From contig NZ_JACSQG010000009.1 in the NCBI RefSeq assembly GCF_014836765.1, forward strand, positions 56,305-120,304: DNA of 64,000 bases, in the 5' to 3' direction. The stretch is from Serpens gallinarum (GTDB lineage Bacteria > Pseudomonadota > Gammaproteobacteria > Pseudomonadales > Pseudomonadaceae). This document shows, piece by piece, positions 26,039 to 35,071 of the stretch (position 1 is its first letter; each line of letters starts with the position of its first letter). Under the pieces are notes generated by a model. It was not told where the DNA came from. It saw nothing but the letters and a program-made list of their open reading frames with translations, and did not search any database. The position numbers and the translations under genes were made by a program.

Positions 26039-26782
26039 ATGAAAAACGAATTCGCAAACCGTCTGGCGGTGATCACCGGGGCCGGTTCCGGGATCGGTCT
26101 GGCCCTGTGTGCCGCATTGCTGCAGCGGGGCTGCAGGGTCGTGGCGCTGTCGCGCACTCAGGGCGAGCTGGCGGGCTTGCAGAAAACCTACCCCACCCTC
26201 CTGCACTGGCATGCCGGTGATGTGACTTCAAGGGACGACCTGCAGCGACTGGCGGAGCGGGTCGTGGAGCTGGGGCCGATCGACTACCTGGTACCCAATG
26301 CGGGGATCGCCGAGCTGTCCGACAGCCTGGATCTGGCGGCCTTCGACCGGCAATGGGCGGTCAACGGCGCCGGTGCGCTGCATACCCTGGCGGTGTTGCG
26401 CGGTCAGTTGGCGACGCCGGCCTCCGTGGTGTTCATCGGCAGCTTCCTGATTCGTTCAAGCTTCCCGGGACTGGCCGGTTACATCGCCAGCAAGGCGGCC
26501 CTGGCTGCCCAGGTGCGTACCCTGGCACAGGAATTTGCCCCCCTGGAGGTGCGCATCAACATGGTGTCGCCCGGACCGACCGCGACGCCGATCTGGGACA
26601 AACTTGGCCTAAGCGATGATCAGTTCGAGCAGGTGGCTGATCTGGTCACCCGGCGTTTGCTGCCGGGGCGTTTTCTTGATGCCGCCGCAGTGGCCGAGGT
26701 CATTGTTTTCCAGCTCTCCCAAGGTGCTCGTGGCGTGTATGGCCAGGACTGGGTTGCTGATAACGGCTACACACTGAACTGA
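26039..26782 (+). CDS. Short-chain dehydrogenase/reductase
   Basis: This 247-residue enzyme is a classical SDR. The cofactor loop TGAGSGIG is at residues 14-21, NAG at about 87-89, and the catalytic region has Ser in IGSFLIRSS and Tyr-x3-Lys in [15 protein letters not shown] is the usual stretch after the active site. The N-terminus [14 protein letters not shown] and a GGAGGG site seven bases upstream support the ATG at 26039. Substrate unknown. It follows nnrS by 118 bases and precedes the chemoreceptor gene by 17, so the SDR and chemoreceptor genes may be one unit. Confidence 0.88.
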   Translation: MKNEFANRLAVITGAGSGIGLALCAALLQRGCRVVALSRTQGELAGLQKTYPTLLHWHAGDVTSRDDLQRLAERVVELGPIDYLVPNAGIAELSDSLDLAAFDRQWAVNGAGALHTLAVLRGQLATPASVVFIGSFLIRSSFPGLAGYIASKAALAAQVRTLAQEFAPLEVRINMVSPGPTATPIWDKLGLSDDQFEQVADLVTRRLLPGRFLDAAAVAEVIVFQLSQGARGVYGQDWVADNGYTLN

Positions 26783-26799
26783 AAGGCGGAAGAACGCAG

Positions 26800-27936
26800 A
26801 TGGGCTTCGAGTGGGGAAACAGCGCACGGTTGTTGCGTGAAGAATGTGCAGCCTTGCGACTGGCCAATGAGCAGCAGGCCGCGCGGATCGTCGCGCTGGA
26901 GCGCGAGCTCGCCGAAGCGCGTTGTGACAGCCAGGCCAGTCAGCGTCAACTCGATTATTACCGGGGCGTGGCGGGTAATCTGGTTCGCTTCAGCGCATCG
27001 GTCAATCATCTGGGCGACTCCTTCGAGCACTTGACCGGTCAGCTGGGCCAGAATCGCGGCCATGCCGAACAGGTGGCCAGCGCGGCGCTGGGTAATCAGA
27101 AGAAATTCGGCGAACTGCGCGATAAGGCCAGTCACATGGAAAACGGCCTGGCCGAGGCGTCCCACAAGGTGGAAATCCTGGCGAGTCACTCAAAGGAAAT
27201 CAACGGCATTGTCGATCTGATCAGTGGCATCGCCAGCCAGACCAACCTGCTAGCGTTGAATGCGGCCATCGAGGCCGCCCGTGCTGGCGATGCCGGGCGC
27301 GGTTTTGCGGTGGTGGCGGGTGAGATTCGCCAACTGGCGGAAAAAACCGCGCTAGCCACTGCCGATATCGTCAGCAAGATCAACGAAGTGCAGAGCGAAA
27401 CCCATGACGTGCATGATTACATCCAGACGCAAAGCACCCAGGCCCATGATTTCAGCCGCACTACCGAAGAGGCGGTGAAGGCGATGGGCAACTTGCATCT
27501 GCTGGCCGGCACGATGCGCGAAGGCACCGAACAGTCGGCGTTTCGCGCCGGTCTTGAACTGGCCAACCTGGACGAGTTGTCGCTTAAATTCGTGGTCTAC
27601 AACCATCTGCTCGGCAGTCCCAAAAGCGCCAAGCCGCAATTGCCCAGCGAGCAGGAATGCCGCTTCGGCCGCTGGTATTACGGCGAGGGTCGGCGGGACT
27701 TGCAGAACCAGGACCTCTTCCGGCGCATCGAGCGCCCGCACACTGCGGTGCATGCTCAGGGCCAGGCGGCCATCGAGGCGTTCCGCCGCGATGGACTGGA
27801 GGTCGCCCTGCAGCATCTCGAGCAGATGGAAGAGGCCAACCTGGATGTGATGCGAATCGTCACCGAGCTGGTTACTGCGCGGGAATCGGTGAAGGGGCGA
27901 GGGGTAGGCAGCGTCGCCCGGGTTTGCCTGGTTTAG
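26800..27936 (+). CDS. Soluble methyl-accepting chemotaxis protein with CZB domain
   Basis: The 378-residue protein has no membrane segment. An N-terminal coiled coil (residues about 10-60, [20 protein letters not shown]) precedes a short signalling domain. The receptor hairpin tip is clear at about 140-175: [20 protein letters not shown] then [23 protein letters not shown]. The C-terminal third is a chemoreceptor zinc-binding (CZB) domain: [25 protein letters not shown] and [10 protein letters not shown] give the His/Cys zinc ligands. CZB receptors sense zinc and, in some cases, redox oxidants. Its place between nnrS and nap/sodC suggests taxis or signalling tied to nitrate/NO conditions, which is inference. 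Confidence 0.9.
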   Translation: MGFEWGNSARLLREECAALRLANEQQAARIVALERELAEARCDSQASQRQLDYYRGVAGNLVRFSASVNHLGDSFEHLTGQLGQNRGHAEQVASAALGNQKKFGELRDKASHMENGLAEASHKVEILASHSKEINGIVDLISGIASQTNLLALNAAIEAARAGDAGRGFAVVAGEIRQLAEKTALATADIVSKINEVQSETHDVHDYIQTQSTQAHDFSRTTEEAVKAMGNLHLLAGTMREGTEQSAFRAGLELANLDELSLKFVVYNHLLGSPKSAKPQLPSEQECRFGRWYYGEGRRDLQNQDLFRRIERPHTAVHAQGQAAIEAFRRDGLEVALQHLEQMEEANLDVMRIVTELVTARESVKGRGVGSVARVCLV

Positions 27937-27991
27937 CCCGGATAGGCCAATCAAGCCGCCAGCCTACGTCGGCCCCATACACGTCTCCTTG

Positions 27992-28019
27992 GGGCTTCCA
28001 CACGTTCAGTGTGGAGCCC
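27992..28019. terminator. Hairpin between convergent chemoreceptor and sodC genes
   Basis: GGGCTTCCACAC (27992-28003) pairs with GTGTGGAGCCC (28009-28019) around GTTCA, with one bulged T. It lies between two gene ends that face each other, so it may stop both transcripts. No U-tract is present on either strand. Confidence 0.45.
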
Positions 28020-28037
28020 TCGATGGATGCATTGCGC

Positions 28038-28556
28038 TTATTCGATTACTCCGCAGGCGATGCGCGCGCCGCCACCGCCCAGCGGCGCGGGGCTGTCGGC
28101 GTGGTTGTCGCCGCCGGCATGCACCATCAGCGCGCGTCCCTTGAGGTCGGATTCCTTCAGGCGTGGCGCCAGCACTGGCTGGGTGGCCGTGCCTTTTTCT
28201 TCGACGTACAAACCGGGCAGATCACCCAGATGACCATCGCCCCACGGCGTACCGTGCTTGCCGGTGCTGTGTGGGTCGTAGTGGCCACCGGCTGCCTGGG
28301 CGGGCGTCATCTTGCCGTCGCTCTCGGCGGGGTCGCAGCTGGGGTTCTGATGCAGGTGAAAACCATGCAGGCCCGGTGGCAGGCCCTTGAGATTGGGGGT
28401 GAACACCAGCCCGTATTCGGTGCTACTGATGGTGACGTCTCCGAGTGCCTTGCCAACGCCCTCGGCGCTGACGGCATGCAGGGTGACCGTGGTGTCGGCA
28501 AAGGCGCTGCCGCTAGCCAGCAACAGGGCCAGTAGAGAGGCGGTTTTCAGTGTCAT
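28038..28556 (-). CDS. sodC: Periplasmic Cu-Zn superoxide dismutase
   Basis: SodC turns superoxide into peroxide and oxygen outside the cytoplasm. The 172-residue precursor has a signal peptide ([14 protein letters not shown], cut near residue 20). It carries the copper ligands in GFHLHQN (His67, His69), then [12 protein letters not shown], a D-G-x-L-G-D-L segment and MVHAGGDNH near the end. The disulfide cysteines Cys74 and the one in ARIACGVIE are present. The start at 28556 gives a normal signal peptide. It stands alone between the chemoreceptor gene and the nap operon. Confidence 0.93.
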   Translation of the reverse strand: MTLKTASLLALLLASGSAFADTTVTLHAVSAEGVGKALGDVTISSTEYGLVFTPNLKGLPPGLHGFHLHQNPSCDPAESDGKMTPAQAAGGHYDPHSTGKHGTPWGDGHLGDLPGLYVEEKGTATQPVLAPRLKESDLKGRALMVHAGGDNHADSPAPLGGGGARIACGVIE

Positions 28557-28700
28557 GGGGCTCGCTCCGGTGTCTTCAAACAAGATGAAGAGCTTAGGCG
28601 AGCCCGCCCCGATAGGGCCCCCTGCGCGATATACGGAGCCTAGGTCGGGGCGTTCCGTAGGATGCACTTCGCGCCGCGAAACCTATCCTTTTCTGGTCGC

Positions 28701-29315
28701 TCAGCGGGACGCCGGGTGAAATACCTTAGCCGGCAAGGCGCCCGGAATGGTCTCACTAAAGCCCTGATCGATGGCCGGCAGCTTGTGGGCGATGCCCTTG
28801 TGGCAGTCGATGCAAGTCTGACCCTCGGCGAAGCCCTTCTGGTGGGCACCGGACGAGCGGCTGGTCTGCTCGGCGTAGTCGAAGAAGCTGAAATCGTGGC
28901 AGTTGCGGCATTCCTGAGAGTCGTTGCGCTTCATGCGCGCCCATTCCCGCTGGGCCATCAGCCCGCGCTTGGCCTCAAACTTCTCCGGCGTGTCGATGCT
29001 GCCGAGCATTTTGTGCCACAGCTCGTTGGAGGCGTAGACCTTGCGCACCATCTTCGGCCACCACTCCTTTGGCACGTGGCAGTCCGAACAGACCGCACGC
29101 ACCCCGGTGCGGTTGTTGTAGTGAATGGTGTTGCGGTACTCCTGGTACACATTGACATTCATTTCGTGGCAGGAGATGCAGAATTTTTCGGTATTGGTCG
29201 CTTCCATGGCGGTGTTGAAACCGCCCCAGAAAATGATGCCCAGCACGAAGGCCAGGCCCACGGCGCTGAATGCCAGCCCGATTGCCCAAAGCCAGAGCTT
29301 TTTGATCTTATTCAT
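28701..29315 (-). CDS. napC: NapC, tetrahaem c-type quinol dehydrogenase
   Basis: NapC passes electrons from membrane quinol to the periplasmic nitrate reductase. The 204-residue protein has one N-terminal membrane anchor (WLWAIGLAFSAVGLAFVLGIIFW) and four haem sites: CISCH, CSDCH, CRNCH and CIDCH. It belongs to the NapC/NirT family. The ATG at 29315 is preferred to an upstream in-frame start because AAGGA precedes it and the anchor then begins normally. It is the last gene of napFDAGHBC, 10 bases after napB. Confidence 0.95.
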   Translation of the reverse strand: MNKIKKLWLWAIGLAFSAVGLAFVLGIIFWGGFNTAMEATNTEKFCISCHEMNVNVYQEYRNTIHYNNRTGVRAVCSDCHVPKEWWPKMVRKVYASNELWHKMLGSIDTPEKFEAKRGLMAQREWARMKRNDSQECRNCHDFSFFDYAEQTSRSSGAHQKGFAEGQTCIDCHKGIAHKLPAIDQGFSETIPGALPAKVFHPASR

Positions 29316-29325
29316 AACGTGATCC

Positions 29326-29766
29326 TTATAGGCCCGGGGCGGGGCTGAAATCATTGCCTACCAGCGGCTTGGCATCGGTCTGTGACACGTGGCACTGCAG
29401 GCAGAAGTAGCGGCGAGGGCTGACCGACGACAATTCCTCGCCATCGCGGTCACGGAAGTGGGTCAGCGACACCTTAGTGGCACCCGTTGTGGCGGAGCGG
29501 CTCCAGGAGTGGCAGTCCATGCACTTGTTGTAATTGAGCGTCACCTGATAATTGGTGGTGCTATGAGGAATCAGCGGCGGTTGTTGTACGAAGTCGCGTG
29601 GCAACAGCCCGCCGGCATCACGGATCTCTCGCCAGTTGTGGGCGTGCTGCTCGGCGTCGCCGACGGCGTTTTCCCGGAGACTCTTGACGCCCTCGGCGCT
29701 AGCCGAGAAGGGTATGACCAGCATGAGCGCAGCGATGCCCACAGCTTTTTTTATGGCGGTTTTCAT
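29326..29766 (-). CDS. napB: NapB, dihaem cytochrome c subunit of periplasmic nitrate reductase
   Basis: NapB hands electrons to NapA. The 146-residue precursor has a signal peptide (VGIAALMLVIPFSASA) and two haem motifs, CMDCH and CLQCH. The conserved LPRDFVQQPPLIPH segment carries a likely distal haem ligand. The start overlaps the napH stop as ATGA (29763-29766), which fixes it. Length is standard. Confidence 0.95.
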   Translation of the reverse strand: MKTAIKKAVGIAALMLVIPFSASAEGVKSLRENAVGDAEQHAHNWREIRDAGGLLPRDFVQQPPLIPHSTTNYQVTLNYNKCMDCHSWSRSATTGATKVSLTHFRDRDGEELSSVSPRRYFCLQCHVSQTDAKPLVGNDFSPAPGL

Positions 29767-30674
29767 GATTCGCTCCTGTTGAAACGCGTCGTCAGGCGGA
29801 AAACATCCTGACTGCACACATCGACACAACGGCCGCAGGTGGTGCAGTCGGAAGAAAGGATGAGGGAATGGTCTTGTCCGACCGCCTTGAGGGCGGGACG
29901 GATGACCTGGGGTTCAGGGCAGACCTTGAAGCAATCCATGCAGTCGTCGCAGGCCCGGCGGCGCGGGGCGGCCACGCGCAGCAGGGCGAACCTGCCCAGC
30001 AGGCCGTAGAACGCGCCCACCGGGCACACGTGGCCACACCAGCCACGCGCGGCGAACAGCAGGTCGTAGAGAAACACTGCGGCAACCACGCCCCAGGCCG
30101 CGCCAGCGCCGAAGACCAGCGCGCGGTGCAGCATGGAAATGGGGTTGACCCACTCCCAGGCGATGCCGCCCGTAATCAACGACACCACCAGCGTGGCCAG
30201 CAGCAGCCAGCGGCGCAGGCTTTCCGGCGGCGTTGGTGCGGTTCTAATCCGCAGCGTGCGACGCAGCCAGCCGGCGGCGTCGGTGACCGGGTTGATGGGG
30301 CAGAACCACGAGCAGTACATGCGACCACACACCAGGGCGTAGAACAGCAGCACGATCAGCCCGCCGGTGAGCGCCGCCATTTCCGGCAGATGCCCCGCGA
30401 ACAGTGCCTGCATCAGCATGTACGGATCGCTCAACGGCAAGGTGTCGAGCGTGACGCTCGATGCCAGGTTGCCCTTTACTGGCCACCACGGCTGATCGAG
30501 ATGGCCGTTGCGGGCCAGCCACAGGGTGATGGGGCCGATCAGGAACAGGCCGAGAAAGCTCAGTTGCGAAGCTCGGCGCAACAACAAAAAGCGGTTGGCG
30601 CCCAGCCAGCCCTTGGTCTCCCGGGCGGCGGCGATCGGGTTGCGCCCGGCCACGCTCTTGTGTACCGGGCTCAT
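29763..30674 (-). CDS. napH: NapH, ferredoxin-type quinol-oxidising membrane protein
   Basis: NapH, with NapG, forms an additional route from quinol to NapC and NapA. The 303-residue protein has four or five membrane segments, two CxxxCP motifs ([10 protein letters not shown] and [10 protein letters not shown]) and two C-terminal [4Fe-4S] sites ([14 protein letters not shown] and [14 protein letters not shown]). The ATG at 30674 overlaps the napG stop and the stop overlaps the napB start. Length and order match the enterobacterial napGH pair. Confidence 0.94.
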   Translation of the reverse strand: MSPVHKSVAGRNPIAAARETKGWLGANRFLLLRRASQLSFLGLFLIGPITLWLARNGHLDQPWWPVKGNLASSVTLDTLPLSDPYMLMQALFAGHLPEMAALTGGLIVLLFYALVCGRMYCSWFCPINPVTDAAGWLRRTLRIRTAPTPPESLRRWLLLATLVVSLITGGIAWEWVNPISMLHRALVFGAGAAWGVVAAVFLYDLLFAARGWCGHVCPVGAFYGLLGRFALLRVAAPRRRACDDCMDCFKVCPEPQVIRPALKAVGQDHSLILSSDCTTCGRCVDVCSQDVFRLTTRFNRSES

Positions 30675-31426
30675 GGCGTGCCTCCATTATCCAGCCCGCG
30701 TACCGGCAACTGGATCTGCTCGCCGATCAACGAGCCGCCGGCCTTGCCCTTTTCCTCCCAGCCCTTGCGGTAGTGGTCGGCGGCCTTGGCCTGGGCCAAC
30801 GGGCGCGGCAGCACCTTGATGGCCGAGGCATCGGGCAGCACGCAGGCCTGTTCGCACTTGCCGCAGCCGGTGCAATGGTCCGAGTGCACGGTCGGCAGCA
30901 GCAGGGCATGCCGGTCCGAACGCGGGTTGTGGAACGGCTCCAGTGTGATGGCTTCGTCGATCACCGGGCAGACCCGGTAGCAGACGTCGCAGCGCAACCC
31001 CAGATAGTTCAGGCACTGTTCCTGGTCGATCAGCACCGCAAGGCCCATGCGCGCATCGTTGATGTCGGTGAGCGCGGGGTCCAGGGCGCCGGTCGGGCAA
31101 GCGGGTACGCAGGGAATGTCCTCGCACATCTCGCAGGGCACGTCCCGCGCGGTATAGAACGGCGTGCCGGTGGGGACGGGTTCGCCGAGCGTGGCGAGTT
31201 TGAGGGTGTCGTAGGGACAGGCGCGCACGCACAGGCCGCAGCGCACGCAGGCGGCGAGGAAATCCTCTTCAGCCAGCGCGCCCGGAGGCCGCAGTGCCGT
31301 TGAGGCCAGCACGTTCGCCTGGTTGCCATACAGCCCTACGCCCAGCCCCAGCACGCAGGCACCCCCAATCGCCGCGGCGGACTGCTGCAGGAAATGGCGG
31401 CGGCTCGGGTTTGGTTTGTCGGTCAT
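30671..31426 (-). CDS. napG: NapG, ferredoxin-type protein
   Basis: NapG is a periplasmic iron-sulfur protein that works with NapH in electron supply. The 251-residue protein has a Tat signal ([15 protein letters not shown]). Four [4Fe-4S] motifs follow: [26 protein letters not shown], a CLN...CDVCYRVCP set, and [11 protein letters not shown]. The stop overlaps the napH start as ATGA. It follows napA by 48 bases. Confidence 0.95.
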   Translation of the reverse strand: MTDKPNPSRRHFLQQSAAAIGGACVLGLGVGLYGNQANVLASTALRPPGALAEEDFLAACVRCGLCVRACPYDTLKLATLGEPVPTGTPFYTARDVPCEMCEDIPCVPACPTGALDPALTDINDARMGLAVLIDQEQCLNYLGLRCDVCYRVCPVIDEAITLEPFHNPRSDRHALLLPTVHSDHCTGCGKCEQACVLPDASAIKVLPRPLAQAKAADHYRKGWEEKGKAGGSLIGEQIQLPVRGLDNGGTP

Positions 31427-31474
31427 GGCAGTGACTCGGGCTCAAATGGGGCGCCGGAGCGCCCCGTTTGACCA

Positions 31475-34006
31475 TCAGGCCTTGAGCACCTTGACGGCGC
31501 ACTTCTTGAAGTCCGTTTCCTTCGAGAGCGGACAGGTGGCGTCCAGCAGCAGCTTGTTCACCAGGCGACCCTCGTCGAAGAACGGCATGTACACCAGGCC
31601 GCGCGGCGGCTTGTTGCGGCCACGGGTTTCAATGCTGGCCACCACTTCACCGCGACGGGACACGATGCGCGCCTGCATACCGCGCTGCAGCCCGCGCTCC
31701 CTCGCGTCATCCGGGTGGATGTAGAGCAGCGCCTCGGGCGCCGCCCGGTGCAACTCGGGCACGCGGCGGGTCATGGAACCGGTGTGCCAGTGCTCCAGCA
31801 CGCGGCCGGTGGACAGCCACAGGTCGAACTCCGCGTCCGGGGACTCGTGCGGCGGCTGGTAGGGCAGGGCGAAGATGTTCGCCTTGCCGTCCTTATGTCC
31901 GTAGAAACGCACGCCTTCGCCGGCCGGCACGTACACGTCGTAGCCTTCGCGGAAGCGCCACAGAGTTTCCTTGCCATCCACCACCGGCCAGCGCAGGCCG
32001 CGCGCGCGGTGATAGACGTCGAAGTTCGCCAGGTCGTGGGCATGACCACGGCCAAACTGGGCGTATTCCTCAAACAGTCCCTTCTGCACGTAGAAGCCGA
32101 AATGCTTCGACTCGTCGTTCATGTAGTCCTTGATGGCGTGTTCGTTGACGCGCTTCAGGTCCTTGAGGTCGAAGCGGGTGGTCATCGTGTTGGCGAACAG
32201 GACGTCATACAGAGTCTTGCCGCGGACGTCGGGCTTCTTGGTCAGCAGTTCCTCGGGCCAGACTTCTTCCACCTTGAAACGCTTGGCGAATTCCAGGTAC
32301 TGCCACAGGTCCGAACGCGACTCGCCCGGCGCCTTGACCTGCTGACGCCAGAATTGGGTGCGGCGCTCGGCGTTGCCGTAAGCACCTTCCTTCTCCACCC
32401 ACATGGCGGTGGGCAGGATCAGGTCGGCGGACAGCGCGGACACGGTCGGGTAGGGATCGGACACCACCACGAAGGCTTCCGGGTTGCGCCAGCCCGGGAG
32501 GATTTCCTCGTTGATGTTCGGACCGGCCTGCATGTTGTTGGTGGTCGAGGTCCAGTAGCACTTCAGCGTGCCATCCTTCAACGCGCGGCTCTGGGCCACG
32601 GCGTGCAGGCCGACCTTGGACGGAATGGTGCCCTCGGGCAGATCCCACAGCTTCTCGGTCAGGGCACGGTGCTCGGGGTTGGTGACCACCATGTCCGCCG
32701 GTAGGCGGTGGGCGAAGGTGCCCACTTCACGGGCGGTGCCGCACGCCGAGGGCTGGCCGGTGAGCGAGAACGGCCCGTTGCCCGGCTCGGAAATCTTACC
32801 GAGCAGCAGGTGCACGTTGTAGATCATGTTGTTCACCCAGGTGCCCCGGGTGTGCTGGTTGAAGCCCATGGTCCAGAATGACACGACCTTCTTGCTCGGG
32901 TCGGCATACAGCTCGGCCATTCGCTGCAGTTTCGCCGCCGGCACCTTGGACAACTTGGCGGTGTATTCCAGGGTGTAGGGCTCGACGAACGTGGCGAACT
33001 CCTCGAAGGAGATCGGCGTGTGGGCGTTCGGATCGCCCTTGCCGTTGTAGCCGTTCTGGGTGGCGATTTCCTCGCGCGGGTCATTGGCGCGCAGGCCGTA
33101 GCCAATATCCGTGACGCCCTTGCGGAAGTTCACGTGCTTGGACACGAACTCCTTGTTCACCTTGCCGTTCTGGATGATGTAGTTGCAGATGTAGTTAAGG
33201 ATGGCCAGGTCAGTCTGCGGCTCGAAGATCATGCCGTTGTCGGCCAGCTCGAAGCTGCGGTGCTCGAAGGTGGAGAGCACATGCACTTCGCTGCTCTTGT
33301 GGGTCAGGCGGCGGTCGGTGATGCGGCTCCACAACACCGGGTGCATCTCGGCCATGTTCGAGCCCCAGAGCACAAAGGCGTCGGTCTGTTCGATGTCGTC
33401 ATAGCAGCCCATCGGCTCATCGATGCCGAAGGTGCGCATGAAGCCGACCACCGCTGACGCCATGCAGTGGCGGGCGTTCGGGTCGAGGTTGTTGGTTCGC
33501 AGACCGGCCTTGTGCAGCTTGGAGGCGGCGTAGCCTTCCCAGATGGTCCACTGGCCGGAGCCGAACATGGCGACGGAATCCGGGCCGTGGTTCTTGATGG
33601 CTTCTTTCCATTTGCTGGCCATGATGCCCAGCGCTTCGTCCCAGCTGACCGGGGTGAAGTCGCCGTTCTTGTCGTACACGCCGTTCTTCTTGCGCAGCAG
33701 TGGGGTCTGAACGCGGTCGGCGCCGTACATGATCTTGGAGAGGAAATAGCCCTTGATGCAGTTCAGGCCGCGGTTGACCGGCGCGTCTGGGTCGCCCTGG
33801 GTGGCCACGACCTTGTCGTTCTGTACGCCGACCAGTACCGAGCAGCCGGTACCACAGAAGCGGCAGGCCGCCTTGTCCCAGCGCACGGCATTCTTGGCGC
33901 CGGCCTGTTCGGCGGACAACACGGTAGTGGGTACGGCCATGCCCGCGGTCGCGGCAGCGGCGGCGACGGCGTTGGCCTTGATGAAATCGCGTCTGTTCAG
34001 TGACAT
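31475..34006 (-). CDS. napA: NapA, periplasmic nitrate reductase catalytic subunit
   Basis: NapA reduces nitrate to nitrite in the periplasm using a bis-MGD molybdenum cofactor. The 843-residue precursor has a Tat signal ([19 protein letters not shown]). The [4Fe-4S] ligands are Cys48, Cys51, Cys55 and Cys83, and the Mo ligand is Cys181 in [13 protein letters not shown]. Later segments include [20 protein letters not shown] and [15 protein letters not shown], as in NapA generally. Length is within the family (about 828-845). It overlaps napD by 10 bases. All cofactor cysteines are intact. Confidence 0.97.
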   Translation of the reverse strand: MSLNRRDFIKANAVAAAAATAGMAVPTTVLSAEQAGAKNAVRWDKAACRFCGTGCSVLVGVQNDKVVATQGDPDAPVNRGLNCIKGYFLSKIMYGADRVQTPLLRKKNGVYDKNGDFTPVSWDEALGIMASKWKEAIKNHGPDSVAMFGSGQWTIWEGYAASKLHKAGLRTNNLDPNARHCMASAVVGFMRTFGIDEPMGCYDDIEQTDAFVLWGSNMAEMHPVLWSRITDRRLTHKSSEVHVLSTFEHRSFELADNGMIFEPQTDLAILNYICNYIIQNGKVNKEFVSKHVNFRKGVTDIGYGLRANDPREEIATQNGYNGKGDPNAHTPISFEEFATFVEPYTLEYTAKLSKVPAAKLQRMAELYADPSKKVVSFWTMGFNQHTRGTWVNNMIYNVHLLLGKISEPGNGPFSLTGQPSACGTAREVGTFAHRLPADMVVTNPEHRALTEKLWDLPEGTIPSKVGLHAVAQSRALKDGTLKCYWTSTTNNMQAGPNINEEILPGWRNPEAFVVVSDPYPTVSALSADLILPTAMWVEKEGAYGNAERRTQFWRQQVKAPGESRSDLWQYLEFAKRFKVEEVWPEELLTKKPDVRGKTLYDVLFANTMTTRFDLKDLKRVNEHAIKDYMNDESKHFGFYVQKGLFEEYAQFGRGHAHDLANFDVYHRARGLRWPVVDGKETLWRFREGYDVYVPAGEGVRFYGHKDGKANIFALPYQPPHESPDAEFDLWLSTGRVLEHWHTGSMTRRVPELHRAAPEALLYIHPDDARERGLQRGMQARIVSRRGEVVASIETRGRNKPPRGLVYMPFFDEGRLVNKLLLDATCPLSKETDFKKCAVKVLKA

Positions 34007-34296
34007 GGTTGGACTCCCGTTGCCGGTTGCGGGGGCACTCGCGCCGGGTCGAGTTCCTCGACGATTTCCCCGTTGAACTCGTAGGCCAGAGTGGCGGACA
34101 GCACCTGCGGCACCCTATGGGCCGCAATGATCGAATCGGCGACGGAATAACCCTCGCCATCTTCCACCGTGACGATCATGCGTCCGGCGTCGAAGTCTTC
34201 CGCGTGCACCTGCACGCCGGGAACCTGCTCCAGACCGGAGCGGGCCGTGGGTATCTGCTCGGGCATGACCCGCAATACCAAGCTCACGACTTTCAT
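33997..34296 (-). CDS. napD: NapD, NapA maturation chaperone
   Basis: NapD is a small cytoplasmic chaperone that binds the Tat signal of NapA until the cofactor is in place. The 99-residue protein has a ferredoxin-like fold pattern: [34 protein letters not shown] and [13 protein letters not shown]. The ATG at 34296 overlaps the napF stop (ATGA 34293-34296) and the end overlaps napA by 10 bases, so both borders are fixed by coupling. Confidence 0.93.
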   Translation of the reverse strand: MKVVSLVLRVMPEQIPTARSGLEQVPGVQVHAEDFDAGRMIVTVEDGEGYSVADSIIAAHRVPQVLSATLAYEFNGEIVEELDPARVPPQPATGVQPCH

Positions 34297-34784
34297 GCGG
34301 GCTTTTTCTCCAGGGGTGATGGTGTGATGCAACTGACCGGGCAGGGAGCGATGCACTCTCCGCAGCCATTGCAGAGGTCGATATCCAATTCGGGCTGCGC
34401 AATGCCGCCTAGTCGGGGACGAAAGCGAATGGCTCCGGTCTCGCAACTTTCCGCGCAGATGCGGCATTCCACACCGCGTTGCGGCAGACAATCGGTGCCG
34501 ATTCGTGCCCGCCAGGGGAAGGGTTGGCGTGCTTCGTCGCACTCCAATGCCCGCGGCTGGCACGCCTTTACGCAATCGCCACAGAGTGTGCAGCCTGCAT
34601 CGTCGAACACGATGGAGGGAAAACCGCCGCTTCCAACCCTGAGGACCTGCTGCGGACAGGCTTCCACGCAGAGGTTGCAGCGATTGCAGCGCGCAATGAA
34701 TAGATTCTCTTCAGCCGCCCACGGCGGTCGGTTGCCGGGTGCTGATAAGCCGAGAGAAAAAAAACGACGCCTTGATGCGTCCAT
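34293..34784 (-). CDS. napF: NapF, iron-sulfur accessory protein
   Basis: NapF is a cytoplasmic ferredoxin-type protein that interacts with NapA during maturation. The 163-residue protein begins with a short RRRFFSLGLSA stretch. Four-cysteine groups follow: CNRCNLCVEACP, CTLCGDCVKACQP, a CRICAESCE half-set, and CNGCGECIAPCP. It is the first gene of napFDAGHBC. The ATG lies about 62 bases downstream of the centre of a perfect FNR-type box, so it probably marks the transcription start of the operon. Confidence 0.94.
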   Translation of the reverse strand: MDASRRRFFSLGLSAPGNRPPWAAEENLFIARCNRCNLCVEACPQQVLRVGSGGFPSIVFDDAGCTLCGDCVKACQPRALECDEARQPFPWRARIGTDCLPQRGVECRICAESCETGAIRFRPRLGGIAQPELDIDLCNGCGECIAPCPVSCITPSPLEKKPA

Positions 34785-34839
34785 ACGGTAATTCCCATTT
34801 ATTCAATGAGGATTTAACCGTCTATCGGATTGTTGAGAT

Positions 34840-34853
34840 TTGATTTGAATCAA
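34840..34853 (-). promoter_or_regulatory. Perfect FNR-type (ANR/DNR) box ahead of napF
   Basis: TTGATTTGAATCAA matches TTGAT-N4-ATCAA at all ten fixed positions. Activation at -41.5 would put the transcription start near 34805. On the minus strand a TTAAAT-like -10 lies at about 34812-34817, at the expected spacing. This is the best of the four such boxes in the window. Confidence 0.85.
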
Positions 34854-35000
34854 TGACTGCCGCGTCAAATCAGCACATATCCAAACTGTTTCGCTTGAGT
34901 GCGGGGAGGGATGGGGGTGCAGGACTAGAAAAAGGCGCCTGCCCTGCACGAGGGGTAGCAAGGCGGCTGGGGGCCTGGTCAGGCGTTAGTGATTCTCAGG

Positions 35001-35025
35001 CCCCCGTCGTCGAGCACGACGGGGG
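35001..35025 (-). terminator. Perfect 10-bp hairpin downstream of nirN
   Basis: CCCCCGTCGT (35001-35010) and its complement (35016-35025) form a perfect stem with loop CGAGC. It lies about 47 bases past the nirN stop and ahead of the nap promoter, so it may insulate nap from nir transcription. The U-tract is lacking on the minus strand. Confidence 0.6.
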
Positions 35026-35071
35026 TTGCCAGGCCGTATCAGTCGATTCGGTAGTGCCTCTCAGGCGTGGT

